64,000 nucleotides of DNA from Rostrohypoxylon terebratum (Eukaryota > Ascomycota > Sordariomycetes > Xylariales > Hypoxylaceae): contig MU385868.1 in the NCBI GenBank assembly GCA_022497145.1, positions 186,001 to 250,000 on the forward strand. Direction: 5' to 3'. Numbering within the stretch: the first letter of the stretch is position 1; each line of letters begins with the position of its first letter. The notes below the pieces were generated by a model. It was not told the DNA's origin and searched no databases. It saw only the letters and a list, made by a program, of their open reading frames with translations. This document shows, one piece after another, positions 33,083-43,401 of this stretch. Made by a program: the position numbers and the translations under genes.

Positions 33083-34030
33083 GAAGCAAGACTTTGCTCA
33101 TTCATTTTCTTCCTGCATGTCTTGTTCCAGCAGCGAGCGACTCAACTAGTTCGCAAGATACATATGCTATTGCCCACTCCGAGGAAGAACACAAAAGCGA
33201 ATGTTCGAATCGACTTTCTGCTCCGGTTGGAACTGAACCTGCGCGCAAGATGTAGCAACAAGAACGATGGTGCTCCAGTAATTGTCCTCTCAAGCGCCCC
33301 AAGTCACCTAACCCGTGCATTATCCGATGGGCGACTTCCTAACCATATGATGGAGGCTGTCTTCACTCGCGCGAAACAAGCTATCAAGAACGACGCAGAT
33401 GATGAGAATCAGGATAGCCTCAGCCCTTTATTAGCCTTGGTAGTGTAGACAAAGAGAATTCCTGTATGCATGGATATCGTGTCCGCCAGCGTATGGTAAT
33501 TTCAAGCTCTCAGCGCAACAATATAGCTATCCTCTAAGCTCTTAGGTTTGCACACCGTGACACTATCTCAAGCTCGCAGCACACTACAGCGTATGTACCA
33601 ATGACTTGGCCAGCAAGTGGTTTCCCTCCCAGGGTGAGAGACAGCATAATCGGGAATCGTTAGCGCATCAAAAACATATCACGTATTGATTTCCATCATC
33701 TCCCAGATTACTCGTACTAGGTAAAGCAATCATACGTGACGGTGACGATTTTATATACCATGGTTGAGTGAATTTTTCGATGTTAGAGTGTAATGTGGAA
33801 TTGATGAGTTTTATTCACACAATGTGCCACTTTATCTACAATTCAGAGCAATCCTGTCGTGGACTTTGTTAGAGAGGAGAGATTGCATTCTACCTCCAGC
33901 ATTCAGATAAAATATGTGCGTCCGTCTCATGAGAGAATCCAGGAATGACTCAAGCCTGTTGCTCCTCATCTGCCATTATGACCCCTTCTCAATTCCCCAT
34001 GCGCATATCCTCGGAAATGACACATTTCCC

Positions 34031-35133
34031 TTACTTCCTTCGGTTTTGCTGCATCATCAAGATCTGAACCATCCTGATGAAGATGTTCAAGAAGTCCAAC
34101 TCTAGAGATATGCTCTCATTCACCGGGTCCTTCTTGATGATGCCCTGCTCAGCTAGGCGGGAGTGGTATAGAATCTTCTGAACATCGTAGAGAGTGAAGC
34201 CACCGAAGACCGCTAGACCACCGTACAGCCAGATGTTCTCGGTGAACGCTAACGTTCGGGCAGCGGTTGCTGGGATGACCAGAGGGGCGAGACCCGAGAC
34301 GGCAACGATGGCAGCACCGGCAAGGAGAGGACCGCCGATGTACATATATTTCTCCTGCTTAGCGGTGGCACCGACGAATGAGATAGATCCCATCATAGCA
34401 ACAGTGTAAAGACCAGCACGAGCGATCAGAGCACCAGGCGCAAACGCGAGGAGGGGGGCGATGAAAGCAGCCTGGGTCGCATTGAATGCGGTCCATAGCG
34501 CATACTTGGGGACGTAGCTGTTGTATGTTAGATCGACGTCGCCTTTAAGAAAAAGAGGTAAAAAAAAGACAATACCCACTTATCAGGGTCAACAGCTCGA
34601 GTTCCGATCATCGTACCAAAGCTAAGAGCCAAGCCACCAATCGCCACAACCCACGGATTTGTGACCATCAATCTGTAGACAAACCCACTCTGAATCATCT
34701 GTCGCGCAGTAAGGCCAATGATACCAATACCGAGGCCGGTGTGAAGGAAGGTTGAGTTCAAGTAAGATCGCTCAAATGGTGGCATCCCGCCATCCTCTCG
34801 GGTCTCGCGGTTGAAGACGGCATTGATGGCGATAAGTGTACCACCGAAGATTGCGCCACCGGTTAGCAGGCGACGCATCGTCGAACCCGAGTCGGCCGCG
34901 GGGACAGCACTCTGCTGCATGTATGTGCGAGAAGATTGCGCAAATGCATTCTTGGGTGTTGACTTGAGTAGCGTAGATGCGACAGTCGTTCGCGATGTGA
35001 AGAAGTTGGATGGTCGGGCGGATTGATGGAATGCTCGGATGGGAGCAGCGGATCGGAAAGAGGTTTTCGTGAGCTCTGGTAGCCTAGAGGCAAATCGCGC
35101 GGGGCCCGCACGAATCGTGACTGTGAAGGACAT
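34031..35133 (-). CDS. GHITM/MICS1-type mitochondrial Bax-inhibitor-1 family protein
   Basis: Two exons, 35133-34580 and 34517-34031, give 346 aa, joined at GAT AA|gtgggt and ctaac...aacag| to read DPDNYVPKYALWTAFNATQAA. The first 45 residues form a mitochondrial presequence rich in R/S with a RAFHQS processing-type site. Six or more hydrophobic helices follow, ending with the family's cytosol/matrix tail (LYDVQKILYHSRL, then ELDFLNIFIRMVQIL). Relatives in animals (GHITM/MICS1) sit in the inner mitochondrial membrane, organise cristae and act in cation exchange; fungal relatives are less studied. A six-copy heptamer repeat lies about 150 bp upstream of the start, in the promoter. Confidence 0.88.
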
Positions 35134-35903
35134 TTTTGCTTTCGGACAGACAAATATCTTGTAGTTGACAAAGGAGAAGAAAACCTAGGCAAGGTTGTAT
35201 GAGTATGAAATGTTGGAGGATGTTGTTTGAGGAAGAATGGTAATAATAAGTAATAATAGTAAAGTGTAAAGGGTAGAGTGTAAAGTGTAAAGTGTAAAGT
35301 GTAAAGTGTAAAGTGTAAAGTGGTGACGACGAATTGAGGAAGAAGTTAGCTGATGTAATAGCCCACTTGCTACTGGTGTGCAAAAAAGGTGGGAGCGGAG
35401 AATGAACTGGAAAGAACCCGCCGGTTTCCATAAATTTCTTAACTCCGTGATTCCGGTCCAATCATACTATATAATCAAACCCTAATCCAAAATAGGTATT
35501 AGAAATACAAAGAAGGAAGAAACGACGTTGTATTTCTTAGAAAATGATTTAACACAGCTTTTTAGAAGTTACACTCATATATGTACGCACTTTCTCTCTC
35601 CCTCTCCCTCTCTTTTTTTTTTCTGAGATTTCTGAGAAAGATTCATTTTATAATTCCTCCGCGAAAAGAAACAATATCGCCGAACTCTTCTCCCTCCGAT
35701 GTCATTCTCGAGTAAAGTATCGAAAATATGATCTCTTACTCACGGACGAAACCGTGTAGGGAATGCAATGAAATGCAGCAGGATGAATTGAAGAAAGAAT
35801 GTAAAGCAATACGAGGGACGGTGCTGAAAACACGATAAATCACCCACAACGGACCGCCACTCTAAGCGAAAATACCGGCCTGGCAGCCTGGATACCTATT
35901 ACC
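35134..35903. other. promoter side of the GHITM-type gene
   Basis: Upstream region with the TAAAGTG minisatellite, a CT-rich run (about 35593-35621) and AT-rich sequence. No gene. Confidence 0.45.
35281..35322. repeat. 7-bp minisatellite TAAAGTG x6
   Basis: Six perfect consecutive copies, with further imperfect copies just left (35258-35280). Confidence 0.95.
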
Positions 35904-36505
35904 CGGGACGTCTAAACGGACGGACCCAAGCTCAAATCGGACGGATCCCTAACCCAATCAAGGCTAGTCGTATGGGTACCTGCTCCAGAGTACGGTATCT
36001 CATATAAATCTAAGTACCTTTTAGACTGATTAGTCCCGCCCCTCATCGTACACCTCGCTGTCGCTTTAAACCCTCCTAATTATGAAAAATAAGACTTTTA
36101 TAATACTATAACGTTAGTGCTGCTAAGCTTCAACATCAAATGACTGCTTTGTAAGCGAAGTGAGGTTATTGCCTTCGTATATCACTACATTTTTACAGCA
36201 TTTTTTACTGCGTAAATACCTACTTTATTATTTAGATTATCTAATACAATATGTGGTATATTCAAATATCGCCGATTAATCAAAGGGTTCTCGCAAACTA
36301 ATAAAACAATAATAAAGTTAGAACCTACAATATATACGTGTATTGTAAAGGCAATGTTGAAAATCCTCCTTCAACGTCACCATGTCTATAAGGTACTTAG
36401 ATTTATATAGAAAGTTGTACTGAAGATGATGTATCCACTCGACTAGCCTGAATCGGTTAGGGGTCCGTCCGATTTTAGCTCGGGTCCGTCCGTTTAGACG
36501 TCCCG
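35904..36505. mobile_element. 602-bp non-autonomous DNA transposon (MITE) with 67-bp terminal inverted repeats and 8-bp target duplication
   Basis: The ends begin CGGGACGTCTAAACGGACGG and are inverted copies of each other over 67 bp (35904-35970 against 36505-36440) with only a handful of differences. Both sides are flanked by the identical 8-mer CTATTACC (35896-35903 and 36506-36513). The interior is AT-rich and has no transposase frame. An 8-bp duplication fits hAT-type or Mutator-like transposition. Each end carries a tandem GGACGGA motif. Confidence 0.9.
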
Positions 36506-36513
36506 CTATTACC

Positions 36514-39500
36514 GGATAACTCATCAGTCACGTGTTCTTGAAAAATCACCTACTTAAACATCCACGAAGCAGCTAGGAGGGGCGAGTCAGACATCGATGT
36601 TGGTACAGACGGCGCAACCATTTGGAAATGAGGGAGGTGATGACACAATCATAAATGTGCAAACGACGACTCCTGACTCTGCCAACAAGTATCTATGAGA
36701 TCCTGGGATTTGGCCATCATAGGGGGATACTTCCGCGTTTCGAACACCTACAGGATGACACGGCAAGTCCTTCTTGGAAAGAAATCGAGAAGTCCTTCCC
36801 ATAAGGGTGAACTTCCAACATCCTCCCGCTTAGAACGGCCGATACTGCAGCGCTGCTTCAGCTGATGTTAGGTAGGGTGCGCCAGGTATAGTCTCTGAAG
36901 GACCTGAGAGGTATAGATGTGATGACGATGGTTGTAATTTTATGGTCCATATTTAGCGTCTCACTAACATTCATTCAAAACAGCACTTTCTTAGACCTCA
37001 GGCCTGCTATTCATTTCGAATGAATCTACAGCAGTACCCAGCTTGAATAATAAGATCATAGATGCCGAATACACCATCTTGGTCATTTGGTAAGGTTGTG
37101 TTTGAACAAGGAATAACAATCTAGTCTACATCATTACAATGGCCTAATCAATGTATGAAACGCACGATTGCGCACGCTGACCACTGAGAGTTTTAGCAAC
37201 ATCTTTTGGCGATAGCATCTCAGATATACTCGGCGCATACTATTACGCAGTGAGGCCTTTATAGCAGCACAGTTCTTACCGCAAGCTTGGGTGTCTTATT
37301 AATGTTATCCAAGATACAACGAGATGCGGTTCTCGGGTCTAGTCTGACGCGCGAATCAGCCCCAGGCAAAATAAAATCGTAGTGGCGATCCTACAACCAG
37401 CTTTCGGGCGGTTAGATAACGGTTACAATCGACAAAATGGGAAGGATTCGATCAAATTGCACCATGCTCCTAATTCAGCTATATAAAACGTCTTCCTCGT
37501 GCAGGTACTTACCTAAAACTCCGAAGGAACCAAACGCAAGCAGTATCTATTAAGGTCCAGCTCAGGTTTGTACACGAAGAATGACGCGGACATGATAATA
37601 CCTCCAAATATGCCGTATAAATCCTGGGTGGGGGGGTTAAGCAAACGGGCCTCTCAGATACAAGATGGAGTCCGGATTGATCGTATGTGTTATTGGAATA
37701 TACGGAAGACCCCTCACCTATCTGTGTTGTTTCAGCCTCCTGGGGTTTGATCGATCTTGATCTAGGCGTCCGGATTTGACACTGGCATCACCTACCATAT
37801 AGGAAGAGCGTGGCTACTAAGTCTACTATGCATGCTAAAAACGCAATGAAGATCCTATGCTTACTTACTAACTGCGGTCTTTTATAGATCTCGCTTGGAC
37901 TTTGGCACAAGGCCCAGTTTTAGCTCACTATAATGAATGCTAGGATAGGATTACCATTTAGTAGGTACGTCGTCCATGGTGGTGAGAGATTTCCTAATTC
38001 GGCCGAGAAGCATCCTTCATGAAAACTTATGGTAACCAATTAAAAGTAGGCAGATATGTAGGTTAGGAGATTTGGATAACGCCGAGATGGAGTCAACTTC
38101 GCCTCGTACCAATATTTTCTTTTGGCTAGGTAGCTATAGGTTAAGGAATAGCTGACAGAGCGCTTCACTATGCCTTTCTAAATTTTTATCAGATATTTGT
38201 AGGTATCTACCTAGTGTAGGTGTTTCCATTATGGTCGCGTGTTGTTTCACATTCATTCCCAGTATCCATATATTTACTACGCTTACCATACCGAATCTTT
38301 CTTCTCGCATCTTGAGGCTGATCCTAAGTAGCCAGCACAGACATGAGTTACATTCACACTTCAGTTCCATATCTACTCAAGGAATGATAAAAATAAGTCA
38401 ATTAGCCGTTAGGCAGCACTTAGACGCACAGAACCCTGGCAGCCGTCTAAAGCATCCGCCTCAACAAGAACTCCATTACACGGATGCTATGAATCTACTC
38501 CGTATGTAGGTGACAATAAAGGTCGGTCATCCGACGACCGATATCACGAGAAAAGATATGTCCGACGAGCCGACCCCAATCGGTCAATGGAATCAGTCAA
38601 CGTATCATGACAAATGCCATTGAATAAATTCAAACAGTATTCTACCCGTTACATGCCCTAGGTGAGGTCTGTGAGAGGCGGAAACTCCTACAGATATTCT
38701 CCCTTACTTCTCTTACCCTTACCGAACTACTATACAATACGAGCGGCTACCCTTGACCACCCTTGCATATACGCATCCACTGCTATGGTACAGCAATAGA
38801 TGACACCAGGTTCACTGGGCTCGCCACGTCGGATTTTGGGATCTATACTACCTAATTTTGGCGGCCACCTTTACCGACGAGCAAGAATATTCTCAGCTGC
38901 CCAGCTTTCCTATACCTAGGTAGGTTTATCGAATGGCAAAGAAAGAGCTTACTGCCAAATACCCTCCAAGCATTTACCAAGTATAACCCTATCTAGGCAA
39001 TAATCTAATGTACAGATACCCTAAAGCCATCCACCGTATCCAGTATGTAGGTAGGCAAATATCCCTTAATAGATATCCACATCCATGGATATCCGAATTA
39101 GAGGCGGTTGCACCTTTATGATACTAGCTAGATATCTACTCCACCACGGATCTCTGCAGAAATCTTTGCTTTTCAGGGATTGGTCTAAGCATTTCAACTA
39201 AATGAGTAAAGGTAGTGGTAAAAAAACGGCATTCCCATGAATCTCAATACGGGAAATTCGACCCCGAAAAGAGCCGCAATACGAAGCGTAACCTAGGCAG
39301 GCTCTTTCGGATAGGAGCTCAAGATACAGGGGAAAGAGGAGAAGAGGGGAAGGGGCACAGGTCCACACCTCAGCTACGATGGGCGTACCCATGTGGCCAA
39401 TGTAACGGATATGTCGAAAGAGCGTAGGCATCGAGGTCGAAGGATGACATGTCCTCATTAGGCAGACCAGGGAACTGGGATGGTGTTCACTCGGTGATAA

Positions 39501-39706
39501 ATTCACGGAATCCGAGGAGGTATATAACTACCATACCTGTGGTAAGATATCCTTTGATTTATCTTAGGTATGCCTCCTCCGGCCATAATATACGTTGAAA
39601 AATGAACTGTCTAGGTGACGCTGAATCCTGATTACCAACCTATTCTTTAATTATACGAGTCACTCACCAGGCATTACACGTCGACTTACCTTTTGATTCG
39701 CCCATC
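36514..39706. other. gene-poor region upstream of the P450
   Basis: About 3.2 kb, AT-rich, with short chance frames on both strands. CTAGGTAGG-type words occur near 38918 and 39050. No gene or RNA supported. Confidence 0.45.
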
Positions 39707-41633
39707 ATGTTGAGCCTTTGGTTTCACCCTGTGTCTTCCACCTCCCAAGCTTTTACATCTCTACTCTCCCTCGTTTTCTTCTTTATTCTATTCAAAGTTT
39801 TCTATCGATTATTTTTGAGTCCCCTATCCCAATTTCCTGGTCCGAAGTTTGCGGCCGCAACCAAGTTGTACGAAGCCTATCATATCTTAGTAAAGAATGA
39901 TTGGATAGAGAACTTGAGAGAACTCCATGAAACATATGGTCAGCTACCAGAAAGGCATAAATCAAACTGGTTTAACCTATACTAATAAGGACCATAGGAC
40001 CCATTGTTCGATTGGGACCGAATGAACTTCACTTCTCTGATCATGAGGCGTGCCTACAGCACCACAATAGGGCAGATCTGAGAAAATGCGATAACTACTA
40101 TGGTCTGCTCGACACGCTCCTTGGAGGACTTGCGCCTCCCCAAGCTCATAGCGAACGGAAATCTTTGATACAGCCACTGTTCACCGGATCGAACCTCGCC
40201 ACTTATTCTAACACGAAGATGAACGCGCAACTCCAAACGTTGTACGAAAAGCTCACATCCTCCTCGGAGATCAGAGCTTCTCCAACTAACTTAACGCACA
40301 TTCTATGGGCTTACACGAACGACATCATGACGTCGTACCTCCTCGGTGAGGATCTGGGTTTTATGAAGACGCCCGACTTAATTGCTATGCACGACGCTAC
40401 ACGAGCTTTTAGCGCGATTGATCTTGCTACCGTCCTACGATCTATGCCTCCATTGAAGAAATTATTGGACGTGTGCCCGTCTCTGCGTAAGCTGTCACCA
40501 CTTGCCTGGCTAGACGCAGTAAGTACTCGAATCTTGCATGTAAATATGATGTGCCTTGCGGACTTAAGACTTACTCCATCTTAGCTTGCCGGATCTCACT
40601 TGGAGCGAATCACGAAAGGCGATGCACTTGGGTCTCCTGAAAAGGGGCACAAGAACGTGCTTTCACAGCTCTGGCGCCGACTTGGCAGCAAGGAGATAGT
40701 CATTAAAGAGACCGCGCAAGCCATTTTCATCGGCAACGAGTCGTTGATGAGCAACCTGACATTCCTACTACACCACATGATTCAGAATCCCGATTGTGTT
40801 ACGAGACTACGAGCCGAGATCGATCGCAGCCTAGACGTTGGAACATACGGACACCAAATTTGGCGCGATCCTAAATTGCTGCAACTTCCGTATCTGGTAA
40901 GTGTTTACGAATATTCCTAATGAGACTCGAAACCCCAGATGCTTAATCAGACGTGTCGTGATTGAAGGATTAAGAGAACATCACTTTTTTTTTCTAATAT
41001 TCTTTTCAGGATGCATTGTGTAGAGAATCGACGCGGCTAAGTTCGCCGGCGTGGCACCGTCAGCCGAGGCAAACACCTCAACCAGTGGTGTACAGCGGGT
41101 TTGTCATACCACCGATGGTAAGTAGCAAACTTCTCACTTGGATAGAAATATCTACCTCCCTAGTGTATCAAAGCTAACGTTTTGGGCAGACAAGCTTGAG
41201 CTTCACGTTGCATCTTTTAGAAAGAGATCCAGTTCTATATCCCGATCCGGAGACATTCAAGCCAGACCGCTGGCTAGGAATTGGCCCCAATGCCCGAAAA
41301 CTACGGAATAACTCTGTGACGTTTGGAACTGGTACGAGGACATGCTTGGGACAATTGTGAGTAAAGCATCTTCATCTCCCACATACCAACCCATTCCATC
41401 TTTCGCTCTTTCGCATATGTGCAACCGACATCAACCCTCTACTAACGCCGTCAAGTATCGCCCGTCACGTCCTACGGAAAACCCTCGTAGCAGTTTTGTA
41501 CAATTTCAACGTCTCTCTGTGGGACGAGAAGAGAGACAGGGCGGAAGGATACAGATACTTGGATACGTACCCCAAGAAGGGACACGAAGGATATCTCAGG
41601 GTCAAACTGACACCGCGATTCGGCGAAATATGA
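39707..41633 (+). CDS. cytochrome P450 monooxygenase
   Basis: Six exons: 39707-39938, 39998-40518, 40585-40896, 41010-41117, 41190-41356 and 41456-41633, giving 505 aa. All introns are GT-AG with frame-preserving joins. Signatures: N-terminal membrane anchor (about 12-38) followed by QFPGPKF; I-helix region with GNES (301-304) in place of the usual AGxDT/ET; ExxR as E361-S-T-R364; FKPDRW (PERF region); heme loop FGTGTRTCLGQ (436-446) with axial C443. It is an ER-bound class II monooxygenase needing P450 reductase; the substrate is unknown. It resembles fungal E-class group I P450s of the trichothecene-pathway kind in general layout, but no pathway partner genes surround it. It appears intact. 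Confidence 0.9.
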
Positions 41634-41985
41634 CCGCAGGGTTAAGACATCTCACTTTTTTGTGTATAGGGATATTCAAAGATCAGTACCTGCATATAAG
41701 GGTACCAATTAGCATCAAGTAATGGCCACCGGTGGTCCGGTTCGGGCTTTGGGGGGGTTCATTCTGTAATAGGTAGAATAGAGGTCACCATCATCAGAAA
41801 TTTCACAATCCCAAATTCCTTTCTTCTTGTCTGTCAATGTGTCGTATCCATAGATTTATCGTAGTTAACATCCACTAGTGGATTTATTTCTTGTTGAAGA
41901 CCCGCCGCTGAAGAAGAATCAGATGATGAATTAAGCCGTAGAAATACCATCCCCACTTAAGCTATTCCAGCTTGAGTTCGGTGAA
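41634..41985. other. spacer between P450 and tRNA
   Basis: No feature beyond the 3' flank of the P450 gene. Confidence 0.4.
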
Positions 41986-42056
41986 GCATCAGTGGTTTAG
42001 TGGTAAAATCCATCGTTGCCATCGATGGGCCCCGCGTTCGATTCGCGGCTGATGCA
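41986..42056 (+). tRNA. tRNA-Gly (anticodon GCC)
   Basis: 71-nt cloverleaf without an intron. The acceptor stem GCATCAG pairs with CTGATGC. The D-arm has GTTTAGTGGTAAAAT, the anticodon loop is TTGCCAT with GCC at 42018-42020 on a CATCG/CGATG stem, and the T-arm is CCGCGTTCGATTCGCGG. A T-run follows at once (42057 onward: ttcattttttttc), a pol III terminator. It reads GGC/GGT. Confidence 0.96.
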
Positions 42057-43170
42057 TTCATTTTTTTTCGTTTTCTTGTCCGAATCTGCGGCGCTTGCTT
42101 TCGCGATAGTTGTAGTTGTAATGGCAGTTTCCTGCCATTGACTTGAAATCTATTCGTAGAGGATAGAAGACTCATAACTTTTTCAATAATCACCCCTTTC
42201 TAAGACGACCAATACCAATATATTGCAAGCTCCCATAGCGGTAAATGTAACGTTCTCTTCAATAATCGAATTATTCAAATATTTGGTAAGCAATAGAAAT
42301 CAAATGTAACTTGGCGTCTTCATATAAAATGCTCCACTCATCAAAAATGCGTGTCTCCTCTTGTGGAGCATCGAGGGGGTAAAAATCTCCCAACACACAT
42401 ATTCCTAGCATGTTTGGTAAGCCAGCAGATGCTTATTTGCTAGTTGATCTTCAGCATCTCCTCGGATATCTGAGATCGGCATTAACGTCGGTAGCTCGGT
42501 TCATATTGTCCATGGCTTGTCCAGATACTTCGTACTACGAAGTAATATCTTTCAATATTGATCGTGGAGGGATATGGTGGATTCTGCACGTCCCTTTTCG
42601 ATAGGGCTGCAGGGACCAAATACCAGCCGGGGGAATGCTGGATTATGGCAATGAAGTTGGTCGATGTCAGACCTAATCGTTTTTGGTAGGGCATAGGATG
42701 ATATAGTGATATCATTGGGTTACTGACGTCGTAGATATGCTTTGTTCGGTAGCATTATTGTTCTACACAAGAAATCCGTGCCTCTTCGATCAGGGACTCA
42801 TCTGGTACGCCATATTCCCCGGCCCTGCTCATTGTAGGCATTTATGGGGGCCGGGTTCTGCGGGTATGCTAGGTAATAAAGCTTCGACGGGGCGATCGAG
42901 TTTAATGATTTTTCGTATTCAGAAGAACGACCTTAGCCGATTAAGTCTAGATGTGTTGGCTAGTACCGGCTCTTCAAATTAGGTTGACATCTTCTACGGC
43001 ACTTTTGGTCGTATTTGTCGACTTTGTTTCTTCTATAAAGTAGCTGATAGTTGATGTGTATGTAACATTAAGAAATCCATGTTTCGAAGTAATACCAACG
43101 ATTGTACTTTGTATCGCCAAGTCAACTCTCATCGACCTCGCCCTAAGCTTTGAAGAACTTCCCGATCAAT
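42057..43170. other. intergenic before the secreted peptide gene
   Basis: Short frames only; no family resemblance. It includes the promoter of the gene at 43171. Confidence 0.4.
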
Positions 43171-43401
43171 ATGCATCTCTCGAATATCTCCATCTGGATC
43201 CTCTTGATGGCCACTGCGGCATTCGCACTTCCGAGCCAAGTTCCCCTTTTCAATGGAAAGATAACCAGGAAAGTCATGTTAAGTGATTTGAAAGAATCGA
43301 CCCTGATGCCTACGGGTTGTTTCTGTGCAGCTGGATCAATGTGCTGCAACATAGATGACGATATCAGTTGCGGTTATGGTTTATGTAGCATGGGAGCTTG
43401 A
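43171..43401 (+). CDS. small secreted cysteine-rich protein (effector-like)
   Basis: Single exon, 76 aa, the first real ATG of its frame. A clear signal peptide (residues 1 to about 19, hydrophobic core ISIWILLMATAAFA, cleavage probably after AFA) is followed by a basic TRK site and a C-terminal module with six cysteines in the order C-x-C-x5-CC-x7-C-x4-C. Size, secretion signal and an even cysteine number suggest a disulfide-stabilised apoplastic protein of the kind fungi secrete in host or microbe interactions. I see no named family. It stands alone in a low-gene-density region, a common setting for such genes. Function is unknown and no activity can be claimed. Confidence 0.7.
   Translation: MHLSNISIWILLMATAAFALPSQVPLFNGKITRKVMLSDLKESTLMPTGCFCAAGSMCCNIDDDISCGYGLCSMGA

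Larger units (their letters stand above)
30036..34030. other. 4-kb repeat-bearing gene desert
   Basis: No convincing gene. It holds a perfect 12-bp hairpin, two TTAGGG-like tracts and a degenerate inverted-repeat element, all listed separately. An open frame at about 33122-33448 has a faintly protein-like end but no motif; it could be a gene relic. CTAGGTAGGTA-type words occur at about 30455-30470 and 30842. Confidence 0.5.

Noticed and set aside
33122..33448. Open frame next to the telomere-like tract as a gene
   Set aside because: Ser/Ala/Arg-rich without motif; at best a relic.
43150..43170. Longer start for the secreted peptide at 43150
   Set aside because: The codon there is TTG, not ATG; starting at ATG 43171 places the signal peptide at the N-terminus.
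39707..43401. Biosynthetic cluster around the P450
   Set aside because: No synthase, transferase or transporter lies within several kb; the neighbours are a tRNA gene and a lone secreted peptide.
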